NCBI RefSeq assembly: GCF_004216905.1
Contig: NZ_SGXJ01000006.1
Location: forward strand, 124,001 to 188,000
DNA length: 64,000 nt
From: Kribbella sp. VKM Ac-2569
Lineage (GTDB): Bacteria > Actinomycetota > Actinomycetes > Propionibacteriales > Kribbellaceae
Direction: 5' to 3'
In this document: positions 16,219 to 24,438 of the stretch, piece after piece
How the letters are laid out: the number at the start of each line of letters is the position of its first letter
Position numbering within the stretch: position 1 is the stretch's first letter
Translations under genes and position numbers: made by a program
Notes under the pieces: generated by a model
Database searches by the model: none
What the model saw: the letters and a program-made list of their open reading frames with translations, nothing else
Told to the model about the DNA's origin: nothing

Positions 16219-17147
16219 GCCGCGGTCTCCCTCGAACGCAGGTACCCGATCTGGATGAAGGACACGGCCGCGACGAAGATCGCCAGTACCAGCGCCACCG
16301 CGGTGCTGTAGCCGAACTTCCCGAAGACGAAGGCCTGCTTGTAGAGGACCGTCGACAAGGTGTCGGTCGCGTACCCGGGACCGCCGTTCGTCATCGCGAT
16401 GATCTGGGTGAACAACGTCAGGCCACCGACCGTGGACAGCATCAGGTTGATCGTCACGGCCGGTGCGAGCAACGGCCAGGTGATGTGCCGGAACCGGGCC
16501 ACGGTGCCCGCACCGTCGACCATCGCGGACTCGTGCAGCTCGGCCGGCACGCCCTCGAGACCGGCCAGGAAGATGACCATCGAGTACCCGGCGCACTGCC
16601 AGATCACGGTGAAGGCGACCGACCACAACGCGATCGACGGATTGCCCAGCCAGTCCTGGCGCAACCCGCCGAGACCGATCGCCCCGAGCGCCGCGTTCAA
16701 CCCGGCGTCCGGCGCCGGGTTGTACACGTACTTCCACAGGAACGACACCATCACCGGACTGACCACGACAGGCGCGAAGAAGATCACCCGCAGCACCATC
16801 CGGCTCTTGATGCCGGTGTGTACGCCGAGCGCCAGCAGCAGCCCGATCCCGTTCTGTACGACGACGATCGCCACCGTCAGCAGCAACGTGTTGCGCAACG
16901 CACCGAGCGCCTGGTCGTCGCGGAACAACTGCTGGAAGTTGTCCAGCCCCACGAACGACCGTTGCGCCCCGACCCCGGACCAGTCCGTGAACGCCGACCC
17001 GGCCCCGGAAAACGCTGGATACAAGACAACCAGCGCATAAATCAGCAACGCCGGCACCGCGAACAACCACGGCGGCGCAATCCCGCCGCCCCGACGCCGC
17101 GGTGCCTTGACAGCGTCCCGACGTACCGCTTGAGCTGTGACCGTCAT
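16215..17147 (-). CDS. Carbohydrate ABC transporter permease (MalF type)
   Basis: A 310-residue permease with about six transmembrane segments. The EAA loop is ESAMVDGAGTVARFRHITWP (about residues 213-232). The N-terminus is basic and cytoplasmic. It overlaps the binding-protein gene upstream and the second permease downstream by four bases each. As with the other two importers of this window, no ATPase gene accompanies it, so it must borrow one, most likely an MsiK-type protein. Confidence 0.93.
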   Translation of the reverse strand: MTVTAQAVRRDAVKAPRRRGGGIAPPWLFAVPALLIYALVVLYPAFSGAGSAFTDWSGVGAQRSFVGLDNFQQLFRDDQALGALRNTLLLTVAIVVVQNGIGLLLALGVHTGIKSRMVLRVIFFAPVVVSPVMVSFLWKYVYNPAPDAGLNAALGAIGLGGLRQDWLGNPSIALWSVAFTVIWQCAGYSMVIFLAGLEGVPAELHESAMVDGAGTVARFRHITWPLLAPAVTINLMLSTVGGLTLFTQIIAMTNGGPGYATDTLSTVLYKQAFVFGKFGYSTAVALVLAIFVAAVSFIQIGYLRSRETAA

Positions 17148-18439
17148 GCCGTCTTCCGGTAGGCCTCGTCCATCTTCTTCAGGGCGGCCGGGACCGTGCT
17201 CTTGCCGCCGAGGAGCTCTTGTACGACGGCGAAGTGGGTCGGCTGTACTTCGGCGTTCGGCCAGCGCTGGTCCATGAACGGGACCGCCTTGTTGTCCTTC
17301 AGGTACGGGAGGAACGGCTTCAGCACCGGGTCGACCTTGGCGTCACCCTCGGAGTACAGCGGGACGCAGGCGACGGCTTCGGCCCAGGCGTTGACGACCT
17401 CTGGCTGACCGCAGTACTCGATGAACTTCTTCGCCGCGTCGGCCTTCTTGCTCTTCGCGCTGACCGCGATGCCGACCACCACGCCGCCGGGGATCCAGTT
17501 GTCGGCGGCGACATCCGTGGCCGGGAACGGGAACATGCCCAGGTCGTCCGGCGTCGGCGACGCCGCGCGGAACGCCTGCAGGACCGCCGACACCTGGACG
17601 GCCATCGCGGCCTTGCCGGTGCCGACCATCGAGGTGGCCTGCTCGTACGTCGTCCCGTTCGGGTTGTCGTTGAAGAAGCCCTTCTTCTGCAGCTCGAGGT
17701 ACTTGTCCATCGCGTCCGCCCAGCCCGAGTCGGCGAAGGACGCGCTGCCGGCGGTCATCTTGTCGTCGAAGTCCGGTGTCTTGGCGTAGACCGTGCCCGG
17801 GACGAGCGCGTAGTCGATGAGCTGCGTGACCCACGGGGTCTGGGCACCGAGCGCGATCGGCACGATGCCCTTCTTCTTCAGCTTGTCGCACACGGACAGC
17901 AGCTCCGACCAGGTGGTCGGTACGTCGACGCCCGCGGTCGCGAACGCCTTCTTGTTGTAGATCGCGCCGAGCACGCTGGTTCCGGGCGAGAAGATGAACG
18001 TCTTGCCGTCGTTCTGGAACGCGCCCTTGAAGCCGGTCGGGATCTTCTGCGTCCAGGACTGGCTGCTGAGGTCCGCGAGCAGGTTCGCCTTGCTCAGCTG
18101 GACCATCGACATCGCGCTGCCGTTGCCCGGGTAGACCGCGTGCAGGTCCGGGGCGTTGCCGGCCGCGAGCTGCGCGCGGAGCGCGGTCTGCAGCTGGTCG
18201 GCCGGCGAGAACGAGAGGTTGAAGTCGAAGTCCGAATGCGCCTTCTTGTAGTCGTCGAGCGCCTTCCGCAGGCCGGCCTCCTGGCTGCCGGCCCCGATCA
18301 CCTTGAGGGGGCTGCCGGACGACGAGCTGCCGTTGCCACCGCCGCACGCCGACAACGCACCGGCCAGGCCGGCGGTGACGGTCGCCCCGCCGACGAGTTG
18401 CAGGAGCCGCCTTCGGCTGACGGACCGATCGAGTGCCAT
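17144..18439 (-). CDS. Sugar ABC transporter substrate-binding lipoprotein
   Basis: A 431-residue family-1 solute-binding protein, first gene of the importer operon. The N-terminus has a twin-arginine motif (SRRRLLQLVGG) and a lipobox (LSAC), so it is probably exported by Tat and lipid-anchored. The fold motifs SPADQLQTALRAQLAAGNAPDL, GAIYNKKAF, TTWSELLSVCDKLKKKGI and GGVVVGIAVSAKSKK are those of sugar-binding proteins. A strong GGAGG precedes the ATG. A consensus-like promoter and an inverted repeat lie upstream (18478-18542). The ligand is unknown; the GH43/lectin neighbourhood points to a plant-type oligosaccharide. Confidence 0.92.
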   Translation of the reverse strand: MALDRSVSRRRLLQLVGGATVTAGLAGALSACGGGNGSSSSGSPLKVIGAGSQEAGLRKALDDYKKAHSDFDFNLSFSPADQLQTALRAQLAAGNAPDLHAVYPGNGSAMSMVQLSKANLLADLSSQSWTQKIPTGFKGAFQNDGKTFIFSPGTSVLGAIYNKKAFATAGVDVPTTWSELLSVCDKLKKKGIVPIALGAQTPWVTQLIDYALVPGTVYAKTPDFDDKMTAGSASFADSGWADAMDKYLELQKKGFFNDNPNGTTYEQATSMVGTGKAAMAVQVSAVLQAFRAASPTPDDLGMFPFPATDVAADNWIPGGVVVGIAVSAKSKKADAAKKFIEYCGQPEVVNAWAEAVACVPLYSEGDAKVDPVLKPFLPYLKDNKAVPFMDQRWPNAEVQPTHFAVVQELLGGKSTVPAALKKMDEAYRKTA

Positions 18440-18477
18440 GGTTCCTCCTGAGCGCCGAAGTACCGGCCAAGAATGTG

Positions 18478-18542
18478 AAGTAACCGCAGGATCGTGTTAC
18501 TTTTGTCACGGGGACGGTACGTACGGCCCGGGAGAGTGTCAA
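18478..18542 (-). promoter_or_regulatory. Promoter and operator of the second sugar importer operon
   Basis: On the minus strand TTGACA (18542-18537) and TACCGT (18519-18514) are separated by 17 bp, a good sigma-70-type promoter. Just downstream lies a perfect 7-bp inverted repeat AAGTAAC-N11-GTTACTT (18478-18502), where a bound repressor would block transcription. No regulator gene is adjacent, so the repressor must be encoded elsewhere. Confidence 0.6.
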
Positions 18543-18625
18543 GACCTCGTTGAAAGGATTCAGTCCGGACCGGTGTGAAAAGCCCTCCACCGGGGTTTGG
18601 GGCCCGGCCCACCTCGCCTGAGAAG

Positions 18626-19357
18626 ATGGCCCACGTGCGCGTGAGACGAGTCCTCCTGGCCGGCCTCCTGCTGCTGGCCCTGGCACTCGGCGCCGGCAGC
18701 GGCTACTACGCGGGCGACTACTTCGACACCCCACAACCAACCGCCTCCGGCACCGCCGGCCCTCTCGGCGACATCTCCCCGTCCCCCACGCCGACGCCGA
18801 CCGAGCCCTCGCTCCCGGTGAAGACCCCGATCCCGAGCACCGTGGAACCTCTCGAGATCGGGCTGGACTACACCGACCACACCTTCACCGTGACACCGAA
18901 GGACGCAGAGCCCGTCCAGCTCTCGATCGAGACCCCCCAGGGCTGGAAGATCGCGCCCAGGGACCCGAAGCGCCCCGGCGAGGTCAAGTACCTCGACAAA
19001 CTCAGGGAACGCGGCGTACGCGTCGAAGCGGTCGCACCGGCCGAGGAGACTCCTGCGGACGCGATGGCCCAGCTCATCGTCGACCTCAAGAAGAGCCAAG
19101 CACCGGAGAACGATGTCCGCGTCACCAGCCAGACCACCGACGTGGTCACCGGCGACGACGGCGAATCCCGCTCGATCGCCACGCTGATCTACACCTTCAT
19201 CCCGGGCGAGACCCTGCGCTACGTGATCGTCCGCTGGATCGCGATCAACGGCGAGCTCACCAACGTGGAGATGAGCATCACCGGCCTCCCCCAGGACGCC
19301 AAGGCCCTCGACGAGGTCCTGCAGCGGGCGACCGCCTCGGTCAGCGAGGTCGGCTGA
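18626..19357 (+). CDS. Membrane-anchored or secreted protein, PsbP/Mog1-like domain (family member 1)
   Basis: A 243-residue protein of unknown function. An N-terminal hydrophobic helix (about residues 9-27) serves as signal anchor. A proline/threonine linker (SPSPTPTPTEPS) follows, then a domain of about 150 residues with IETPQGWKIAP, LIYTFIPGETLRYVIVRW and a closing motif MSITGLPQDAKALDEVL. The same pattern returns in the next gene and at 37176. The layout (short beta-strands with a P-x-G-W near the start and a C-terminal helix) resembles LpqN/PsbP/Mog1-like actinobacterial surface proteins; that fold is inferred. The start ATG at 18626 was chosen just before the membrane helix. Confidence 0.7.
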   Translation: MAHVRVRRVLLAGLLLLALALGAGSGYYAGDYFDTPQPTASGTAGPLGDISPSPTPTPTEPSLPVKTPIPSTVEPLEIGLDYTDHTFTVTPKDAEPVQLSIETPQGWKIAPRDPKRPGEVKYLDKLRERGVRVEAVAPAEETPADAMAQLIVDLKKSQAPENDVRVTSQTTDVVTGDDGESRSIATLIYTFIPGETLRYVIVRWIAINGELTNVEMSITGLPQDAKALDEVLQRATASVSEVG

Positions 19358-19444
19358 CCCTTTTCACAGAATCGTTACGTATCCGGTGCAACCTCTGCGG
19401 GGGCTGAGGTGTCTTCTCTTAGTAGACCTGTGGGGAGGTGGGGC

Positions 19445-20167
19445 ATGGCGAGGACGGTGAGCAGGCGCGCGATGCTCGGCGCCGGTCTGCTGACGCTCGC
19501 GGGGGTCGGCGGAGCGGGCGGCTACGGCGTCGGCCTCTTCCTCACCGAGGAGCCAAGCCTGGCCGGTACGGCGGCACCGCTCGCGGTCGGTTCTACCCCT
19601 GGTACGACGCCTACCCCGACGCCGACACCACCACCGCGCAAGGTGACGTACGACGACTCGCCTGCGCTGGACGTGGATGATCTTCGCTACAAGAGCCAGA
19701 CGTTCGATGTGAAGAGCGTCGTCAAGTCACGGGTGTCCGTGCGGATACCGAGCGGATGGAGCCTGACCCAGCCGGACCCGCCGAAGACCGGCCGGTTCAC
19801 CGACCCCACCGGAAAGCGATGGATCCGGATCGAGGCGGGCTTCACGATCAAGCGCCCGCCCGTGACGTCGATGCAAGCCCGCATCGCCGAGCTGAACCGT
19901 CTGCCCGCCAACCAGATGCTGCACCTGATCTCGCAGCGCGTGGACGCCCGTTACGCCACCATCGCGTACACCTATGTACCGCCTCCGGAGCAGTCCCCCG
20001 AAGGCGTTCTGCGCTACGTCATCGTGCGCTGGGTCGCGGACGACAGCGGCAACTGCGCGGTCGAGATGAGCTCCACCGGCCTCCCGCAGGACAAGGACGC
20101 CTTGCTCGACGTACTGGACCACGCAGCTGACAGCGTCGAGCGGCGGGACACTCCGCTATCGGGTTAG
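19445..20167 (+). CDS. Membrane-anchored or secreted protein, PsbP/Mog1-like domain (family member 2)
   Basis: A 240-residue paralogue of the preceding gene. The N-terminus has a twin-arginine-like motif (VSRRAMLGAG) and a hydrophobic segment, so Tat export or anchoring is possible. A TPTPTPTPPP linker follows. The conserved domain has VRIPSGWSLTQPDPP, TIAYTYVPP, GVLRYVIVRWVADD and SSTGLPQDKDALLDVLDHA. A strong GGGGAGG precedes the ATG at 19445, so this start is preferred over the in-frame ATG upstream. Its last four bases overlap the stop of the convergent ArsR gene. The function is unknown; co-occurrence with its sister copy suggests related surface roles. Confidence 0.7.
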   Translation: MARTVSRRAMLGAGLLTLAGVGGAGGYGVGLFLTEEPSLAGTAAPLAVGSTPGTTPTPTPTPPPRKVTYDDSPALDVDDLRYKSQTFDVKSVVKSRVSVRIPSGWSLTQPDPPKTGRFTDPTGKRWIRIEAGFTIKRPPVTSMQARIAELNRLPANQMLHLISQRVDARYATIAYTYVPPPEQSPEGVLRYVIVRWVADDSGNCAVEMSSTGLPQDKDALLDVLDHAADSVERRDTPLSG

Positions 20168-20901
20168 AGCAGTTGCGCGAGCCCGCGGCGGCCTGCGTCT
20201 GACAGGTGTACGGCGCGTTGGTGGGGGCGGCGGTGGAGCCAGTTGCGGTTCAGTAGCGCCTCAGCGATCGCAGCACCCAGCTGCCCGGACAGGTGGTGGC
20301 GCTGCTCGCTCCAGTCGACACAGAACCTGAGCAGTGGCCGGCGCGACGGCTGGGCGGCGAGGTCGACTCCTAGTTCAGTCAGGACCTCTGTGGCGTTGGG
20401 CCCGAGGGCATACGGGCCGTCCGGGAGTTGCTGAGCCAAGGGGTCGCTCGGGCGCCGCTCTGTGCCTGTGCCGCCGTCGGTGCGCGTCAGGGCGTCACGA
20501 CGTACCAGACCTTCCAGGAGAGCGACACCGAGACGACCGGCCAAGTGGTCGTAGCAGGTACGTGCCTCGCGGAGCGCTGCGGCCCGAGTGCTCTGCCGCA
20601 GCGACGTGATCGGCTGTGGCTTGGCTATGCGGGCCAACGCTTCCACAGCCGCGGCCACCTCGGGCCCGGACAGTCCGTAGTACCTGTGCCGGCCGGACTG
20701 CTCGACCGTGACCAGACCGCCCTCCAGCAGCTTGCGCAGGTGCGCACTGACCGTCTGCGGCGACACTCCGGCCTCGGTGGCCAGCAGGGAGGCGGGAAGT
20801 GCACGGCCGTCCGCCAACGCCATCAGGACCTTCGCCCGTGCGGGCTCGGCCATCAGGCCGGCGACGTGGGCGACATCGGCATCTCCGTCCATGCTTCCCA
20901 T
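20164..20901 (-). CDS. ArsR-family transcriptional regulator
   Basis: A 245-residue regulator. An ArsR-type winged helix covers residues 10-95 (EPARAKVLMALADG, TEAGVSPQTVSAHLRKLLEGGL, SGRHRYYGL). A C-terminal extension of about 150 residues ending near RRGLAQLL follows, as in the larger ArsR/SmtB-like proteins that pair with efflux pumps. No CxC metal-binding motif is visible in the recognition region, so a small-molecule rather than metal signal is likely. ATG at 20901 follows AAGG at a suitable distance; a GTG six bases upstream is also possible. It is divergent from an MFS pump with only about 50 bp between the starts, so it probably represses both. Confidence 0.88.
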   Translation of the reverse strand: MGSMDGDADVAHVAGLMAEPARAKVLMALADGRALPASLLATEAGVSPQTVSAHLRKLLEGGLVTVEQSGRHRYYGLSGPEVAAAVEALARIAKPQPITSLRQSTRAAALREARTCYDHLAGRLGVALLEGLVRRDALTRTDGGTGTERRPSDPLAQQLPDGPYALGPNATEVLTELGVDLAAQPSRRPLLRFCVDWSEQRHHLSGQLGAAIAEALLNRNWLHRRPHQRAVHLSDAGRRGLAQLL

Positions 20902-20913
20902 GCTCACACCTTC

Positions 20914-20937
20914 ACATTTCGACGCGACCCGAAGTGT
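20914..20937. promoter_or_regulatory. Operator candidate between ArsR regulator and MFS pump
   Basis: An imperfect inverted repeat ACATTTCG-N8-CGAAGTGT (one mismatch in eight) sits in the 48-bp gap between the divergent starts at 20901 and 20950. Symmetry and position suit an ArsR-type dimer controlling both promoters. Confidence 0.5.
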
Positions 20938-20949
20938 TGCGGTGCGAAC

Positions 20950-22101
20950 GTGGACAGCATGCTTCTCGCGTTGCTGTGTATCGGAATCTTCCTGGTCCAG
21001 CTGGACGTGACCGTGGTGAATGTCGCGCTGCCGGCCATCCGGAGCGGTCTTGATACCAGTGCAGCCGGGCAGCAGTGGGTCGTGAGCGGGTACATGATCG
21101 TGCTTGCCACGCTGCTACTCGTCTGCGGAGCGCTGGGCGACCGGATCGGTCACCGGCGGATCGTGCTCGCGGGGCTGTCAGTGTTCGGTGGCGCGTCGCT
21201 GGTGTGCGGCACAGCCCCTGGCATCGCGCTCCTGGTCGCGGCCCGGGCGGCACAAGGTGTCGGCGCGGCTCTGCTGCTGCCAGGCACGTTGGCCGTCATC
21301 ACCGATCAGTACGTCGACAAAGCCGCGAGAGCACGTGCTGTCGGGATTTGGGCCGGTGCCGGTGCGCTGGCCCTCGTTGCGGGTCCCACGCTCGGCGGGG
21401 TGCTGGTCAGCGATCTCGGCTGGCGTGCCGTGTTCCTGATCAACCTGCCGATCATCGCGGTCGCACTCCCGGTTGCTTGGCGCATTGTGCCGCGGCGCCA
21501 GATCGCTCAGCGAGAGACCACGCGCAGGGTGCGCATCGGCGCCGACTTCATCGGCGCCAATGTGGTCGCCGGCCTGATGAATCTGGTCGGTCTGGGCACA
21601 CTGCTCGCGCTGACGCTCTACTTGCAGGAGTACCTCCACCACAGCGCGCTGCGCGCCGGGCTGGAACTGATTCCGGTTCTGCTGCCGTTGGCGGTCCTGG
21701 GGCCGGTCTCCGGACGGGTCACGGCCCGGTACGGCTCGCGGCTACCGATGTCGTTCGGCCTGGCGCTAGGCGCCGTCGGGTCCTTCTGTCTGCTCGCCGT
21801 ACAGCCCACCAGCCGGTACGCCGCAGTTGTCCCGGTCGAGCTGTGCCTCGGCATCGGCATGGGTTTCCTCACCGCAGCCGTGGTCAACGCCGCCGTCGCC
21901 GCTCTGCCTCCGGACCGCGCTGGTCTGGCCAGCGGAGTCAACAACACGGCACGGCAAGGCGCCGGCGCGGTCGGAGTAGCCCTCTACAGCACCGTTCTCA
22001 GCCACTCCACTCCCTTCACCACCGGCCTCCACACCTTGGCCTGGTTGGGCGGCGCCCTGTGGGTGCTGGGCCTCGGAATCACCTGGCTCACCGTGGAGTG
22101 A
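20950..22101 (+). CDS. MFS efflux transporter (DHA2/EmrB-QacA type, shortened)
   Basis: A proton-coupled drug exporter of the major facilitator superfamily. Motif D1 of the 14-helix DHA2 group is present (LDVTVVNVALPAI, near residue 20), as are GDRIGHRR (loop 2-3), RAAQGVGAALLLPGTLAVI and WRAVFLINLP. The protein has only 383 residues instead of the usual 450-500. After VPRRQIAQRETTRRVRIGAD the helix pair usually found in the middle of DHA2 pumps is missing and the sequence passes directly into NVVAGLMNLVGLGTLLALTLYLQ. GTG at 20950 or ATG at 20959 may be the start; neither has a clear ribosome site. It is probably controlled by the divergent ArsR protein. Confidence 0.85.
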   Translation: MDSMLLALLCIGIFLVQLDVTVVNVALPAIRSGLDTSAAGQQWVVSGYMIVLATLLLVCGALGDRIGHRRIVLAGLSVFGGASLVCGTAPGIALLVAARAAQGVGAALLLPGTLAVITDQYVDKAARARAVGIWAGAGALALVAGPTLGGVLVSDLGWRAVFLINLPIIAVALPVAWRIVPRRQIAQRETTRRVRIGADFIGANVVAGLMNLVGLGTLLALTLYLQEYLHHSALRAGLELIPVLLPLAVLGPVSGRVTARYGSRLPMSFGLALGAVGSFCLLAVQPTSRYAAVVPVELCLGIGMGFLTAAVVNAAVAALPPDRAGLASGVNNTARQGAGAVGVALYSTVLSHSTPFTTGLHTLAWLGGALWVLGLGITWLTVE

Positions 22102-22114
22102 CTGTGGAGTGACC

Positions 22115-22228
22115 TCAGTCGGCGGGCCAGATGGTGCGGAAGATGGTGGAGCGGAGGCGGTAGAACCTGCGGCGGGCGGACTGGAGCAGCGCCGGCGACG
22201 GCCGGAGCCGTTCGGTCGGAAAACGCAT
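22115..22228 (-). CDS. Possible 37-residue basic microprotein downstream of the Ser/Thr kinase
   Basis: An open frame of 37 codons starting MRFPTERLRPSPALLQSARR and ending IWPAD. Nearly every codon ends in G or C, as expected of a real gene here. It begins 12 bp after the kinase stop on the same strand, with GAGGG eight bases before its ATG, so it could be translated from the kinase mRNA. The peptide is rich in arginine, with an amphipathic helix-like centre (RRFYRLRSTIFRTIW). I recognise no family. Such a short frame could still be chance. Confidence 0.4.
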   Translation of the reverse strand: MRFPTERLRPSPALLQSARRRFYRLRSTIFRTIWPAD

Positions 22229-22240
22229 GGGGACACACCC

Positions 22241-23779
22241 TCAGTCGGAGTACTGCACCGAATCGGCGATCTCCGTGGCTCGGGTGACATCCGATCCGGG
22301 AACGACCACCTGTACGAGTAGCGAGCCGCCGTCCCCGTGATCGACGACCCGTTGGAGCAGCACGATATCGGCACCGAAGCAGTCAGCGGACAACCGGTCG
22401 GTTACTGAGAGTTCACGAACCATGTGCGGCTGCGGAGTGCCTTCGGTGCCGCACTGCTTGCCGCTCGGGACCGCCAGCTTCGACTTCGACACACCGATGA
22501 ACACGCCCGGCGTCTTCCCCGACCAGTCCGAATCGCGGCTGACGCGGAACGCGGGAGCGCTCCCGGTGCCGCCGGGCGCGGTCCAGTCCGACTGGGCCAT
22601 CGACTGCGCCCAGGCCTCGGGCAGGGTCACCGAGAATTGGCCCTCCGAGACCTGGATCATCTTCCGGCCCGTGAGGTACCAGTGTCCGCCGTACCCGACG
22701 CCGCCGCCGACCAGCAGCGCCAGCAGGGCGGCCACCACCCACCGCCCGCGCCGCCGCTTCCTCGGCGCCGCCGTCTCAACTGCGACGGTCTCAGCCTCAG
22801 CCTCAGCGGCGGGCTCCACCGCGGCACTCTCGACGGCCACAGTCTCGGATTGCTCGGCGGGTTTCACGATCGTCGGCTGGTTCTCGTCGCTGAGCGCCGT
22901 CTTCGCGTCCAGGTCGTCGGACGCGACGGTCACCGTCTCGCGGGCCGACAGCGGGAAGTCCCGCGTGGTCTCGTCGAGCGCGCCCACGAGCTCCCGCGTG
23001 AACGACTGCACGTCCGGCCAGCGCTTCTCCCGGTCCGGGTCCAGCGCCCGGACGATCGCCGCGTCGACCTGACCCGGCAGTTCGAACCCGAGCGAGCTCG
23101 GCGGTGCCGCCACCTTGACCCGGCTCGCGGCGCCCAGCCCGTCGACCTGGTGCGGGGACCGGCCGGTCAGAGCGGCGTACGCGACCGCGCCCAGCGAGTA
23201 CTGGTCGGCGCGCTGGTCCAGCCGCTCACCGAGCGCCTGCTCAGGAGCGACGTACGACGGGGTGCCGCCGGGCATCGTGATGCGGGAGATCTCGTCGAGG
23301 GACTTGCCCAGCCCGAGGTCGGACAGCACCGCCCGCTCGCCGTCGTCGGTGCTGCGGAACAGGACGTTCGCCGGTTTCACGTCGCGGTGCAGCAGGCCGC
23401 GCCGGTGCAGCGCCTGCAGGCCGCGACCGACCTGGACGACCACGTCGACCGCCGCGGACAGCTCCAGCGGCGCCTTCTTCAGGCGGTCGGCCAGCGTGCC
23501 GCGGTCGGCGTACGTGAGCACCAGGAACGGCCGGCCGTCCTCGAGTTCGCCGACGTCGTGCACCTGGACGACGTGCTCGGACTCGACGCGGCGCAGGAAC
23601 CGGCCCTCCTCGAGGAACCGCTGCCGGACCGAGTCGTCGTGCCCCCAGTTGTCAGCGAGCACCTTGATCGCCACCTCGGCGTCGAGCTGCTCGTCATGAG
23701 CGAGCCACACCGTGGCGAAACCACCCGAGCCCAGGCGTCGGCGCACGACGTATCGACCGAGTCTGGTTGGGACCCCCAT
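22241..23779 (-). CDS. Transmembrane Ser/Thr protein kinase (PknB type)
   Basis: A Hanks-type kinase of 512 residues. The N-terminal catalytic domain has the glycine loop GSGGFATVW (about 17-25), the ATP lysine in VAIKVL, the HRDVKPANVL catalytic loop, SDLGLGK in place of DFG, and the activation-loop end GTPSYVAPEQ. An acidic juxtamembrane stretch is followed by a basic stop-transfer (RKRRRGR) and one membrane helix, then an extracellular domain of about 140 residues (QFSVTLPEAWAQ..., one Cys pair). That domain resembles the LpqN/PsbP-like family seen elsewhere in the window rather than PASTA repeats. ATG at 23779 or 23788. It is divergent from an ECF sigma gene with about 60 bp between starts. 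Confidence 0.93.
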   Translation of the reverse strand: MGVPTRLGRYVVRRRLGSGGFATVWLAHDEQLDAEVAIKVLADNWGHDDSVRQRFLEEGRFLRRVESEHVVQVHDVGELEDGRPFLVLTYADRGTLADRLKKAPLELSAAVDVVVQVGRGLQALHRRGLLHRDVKPANVLFRSTDDGERAVLSDLGLGKSLDEISRITMPGGTPSYVAPEQALGERLDQRADQYSLGAVAYAALTGRSPHQVDGLGAASRVKVAAPPSSLGFELPGQVDAAIVRALDPDREKRWPDVQSFTRELVGALDETTRDFPLSARETVTVASDDLDAKTALSDENQPTIVKPAEQSETVAVESAAVEPAAEAEAETVAVETAAPRKRRRGRWVVAALLALLVGGGVGYGGHWYLTGRKMIQVSEGQFSVTLPEAWAQSMAQSDWTAPGGTGSAPAFRVSRDSDWSGKTPGVFIGVSKSKLAVPSGKQCGTEGTPQPHMVRELSVTDRLSADCFGADIVLLQRVVDHGDGGSLLVQVVVPGSDVTRATEIADSVQYSD

Positions 23780-23839
23780 ACAGGGCATTATGGGTCATTG
23801 GAGTGTCCCTACCGGGGCCGATCGAGAGCAAAGGCGCAG

Positions 23840-24400
23840 ATGAGCGACAGCACCAGTCCGGCCGACGACCTCGCCACCCTCGCGGAGCAGGCGCAGGCGG
23901 GCGACAAGAACGCGATGGACGACCTGCTGCGGCAGGTGCATCCGCGCGTCCTGCGGATCTGCCGCAGCGTCCTGCCGTACTCGGCCGACGCCGAGGACGC
24001 CGCTCAGGAGGCGCTGCTCAACATCGCCACCAAGATCAACTCGTTCTCCGGCCGGAGCAGCTTCTCGACCTGGGTCCACTCCGTCGCGGCGAACTCCGCG
24101 CGCTCGACGTACCGCAAGCTGAAGCGCACCGCCCAGGCCGCACATAACCCCGAGCAGATGGAGAAGCCGGACCCGCGCACCACGAGTGTGATCGCCGGCA
24201 CCCGCCTGGACCTCCTGGAGGCTCTGGAGACCTTGGAGCGGGACCGCCCGCAGATGGTCACTCCGCTGGTACTGCGGGATGTCTACGGCCTGTCGTACGA
24301 GGAGATCGCCGCCGTGGTCGGCGCCCCGCTCGGCACCGTCAAGTCCCGGATCCACGACGCCCGCGAGGTCGTCCGCCCGCTGCTGCGCCCCAAAGACTGA
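23840..24400 (+). CDS. ECF-type RNA polymerase sigma factor
   Basis: A 186-residue group-IV sigma factor. Region 2 (residues about 20-90) has HPRVLRICRSVLPYSADAEDAAQEALLNIATKI and SFSTWVHSVAANSARSTYRKLKR. Region 4 (about 120-180) has the helix-turn-helix VLRDVYGLSYEEIAAVVGAPLGTVKSRIHDAREVV. AAAGGC precedes the ATG. There is no anti-sigma gene next to it; instead a Ser/Thr kinase is divergently transcribed, which suggests control by phosphorylation as described for some kinase-linked ECF groups, but the acidic patch that contacts polymerase (DAED) is intact here, unlike in the best-known example. An MFS gene follows 38 bp downstream. Confidence 0.92.
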   Translation: MSDSTSPADDLATLAEQAQAGDKNAMDDLLRQVHPRVLRICRSVLPYSADAEDAAQEALLNIATKINSFSGRSSFSTWVHSVAANSARSTYRKLKRTAQAAHNPEQMEKPDPRTTSVIAGTRLDLLEALETLERDRPQMVTPLVLRDVYGLSYEEIAAVVGAPLGTVKSRIHDAREVVRPLLRPKD

Positions 24401-24438
24401 TCCAAGGACTGACCTGACACCGGCATACCCTCGCGGCT

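Noticed and set aside
22424..23839. A long plus-strand extension in front of the ECF sigma factor
   Set aside because: It runs antisense through the whole kinase gene and reads as Arg/Pro/Ala-rich shadow; the sigma domain begins at 23840 with its own ribosome site.
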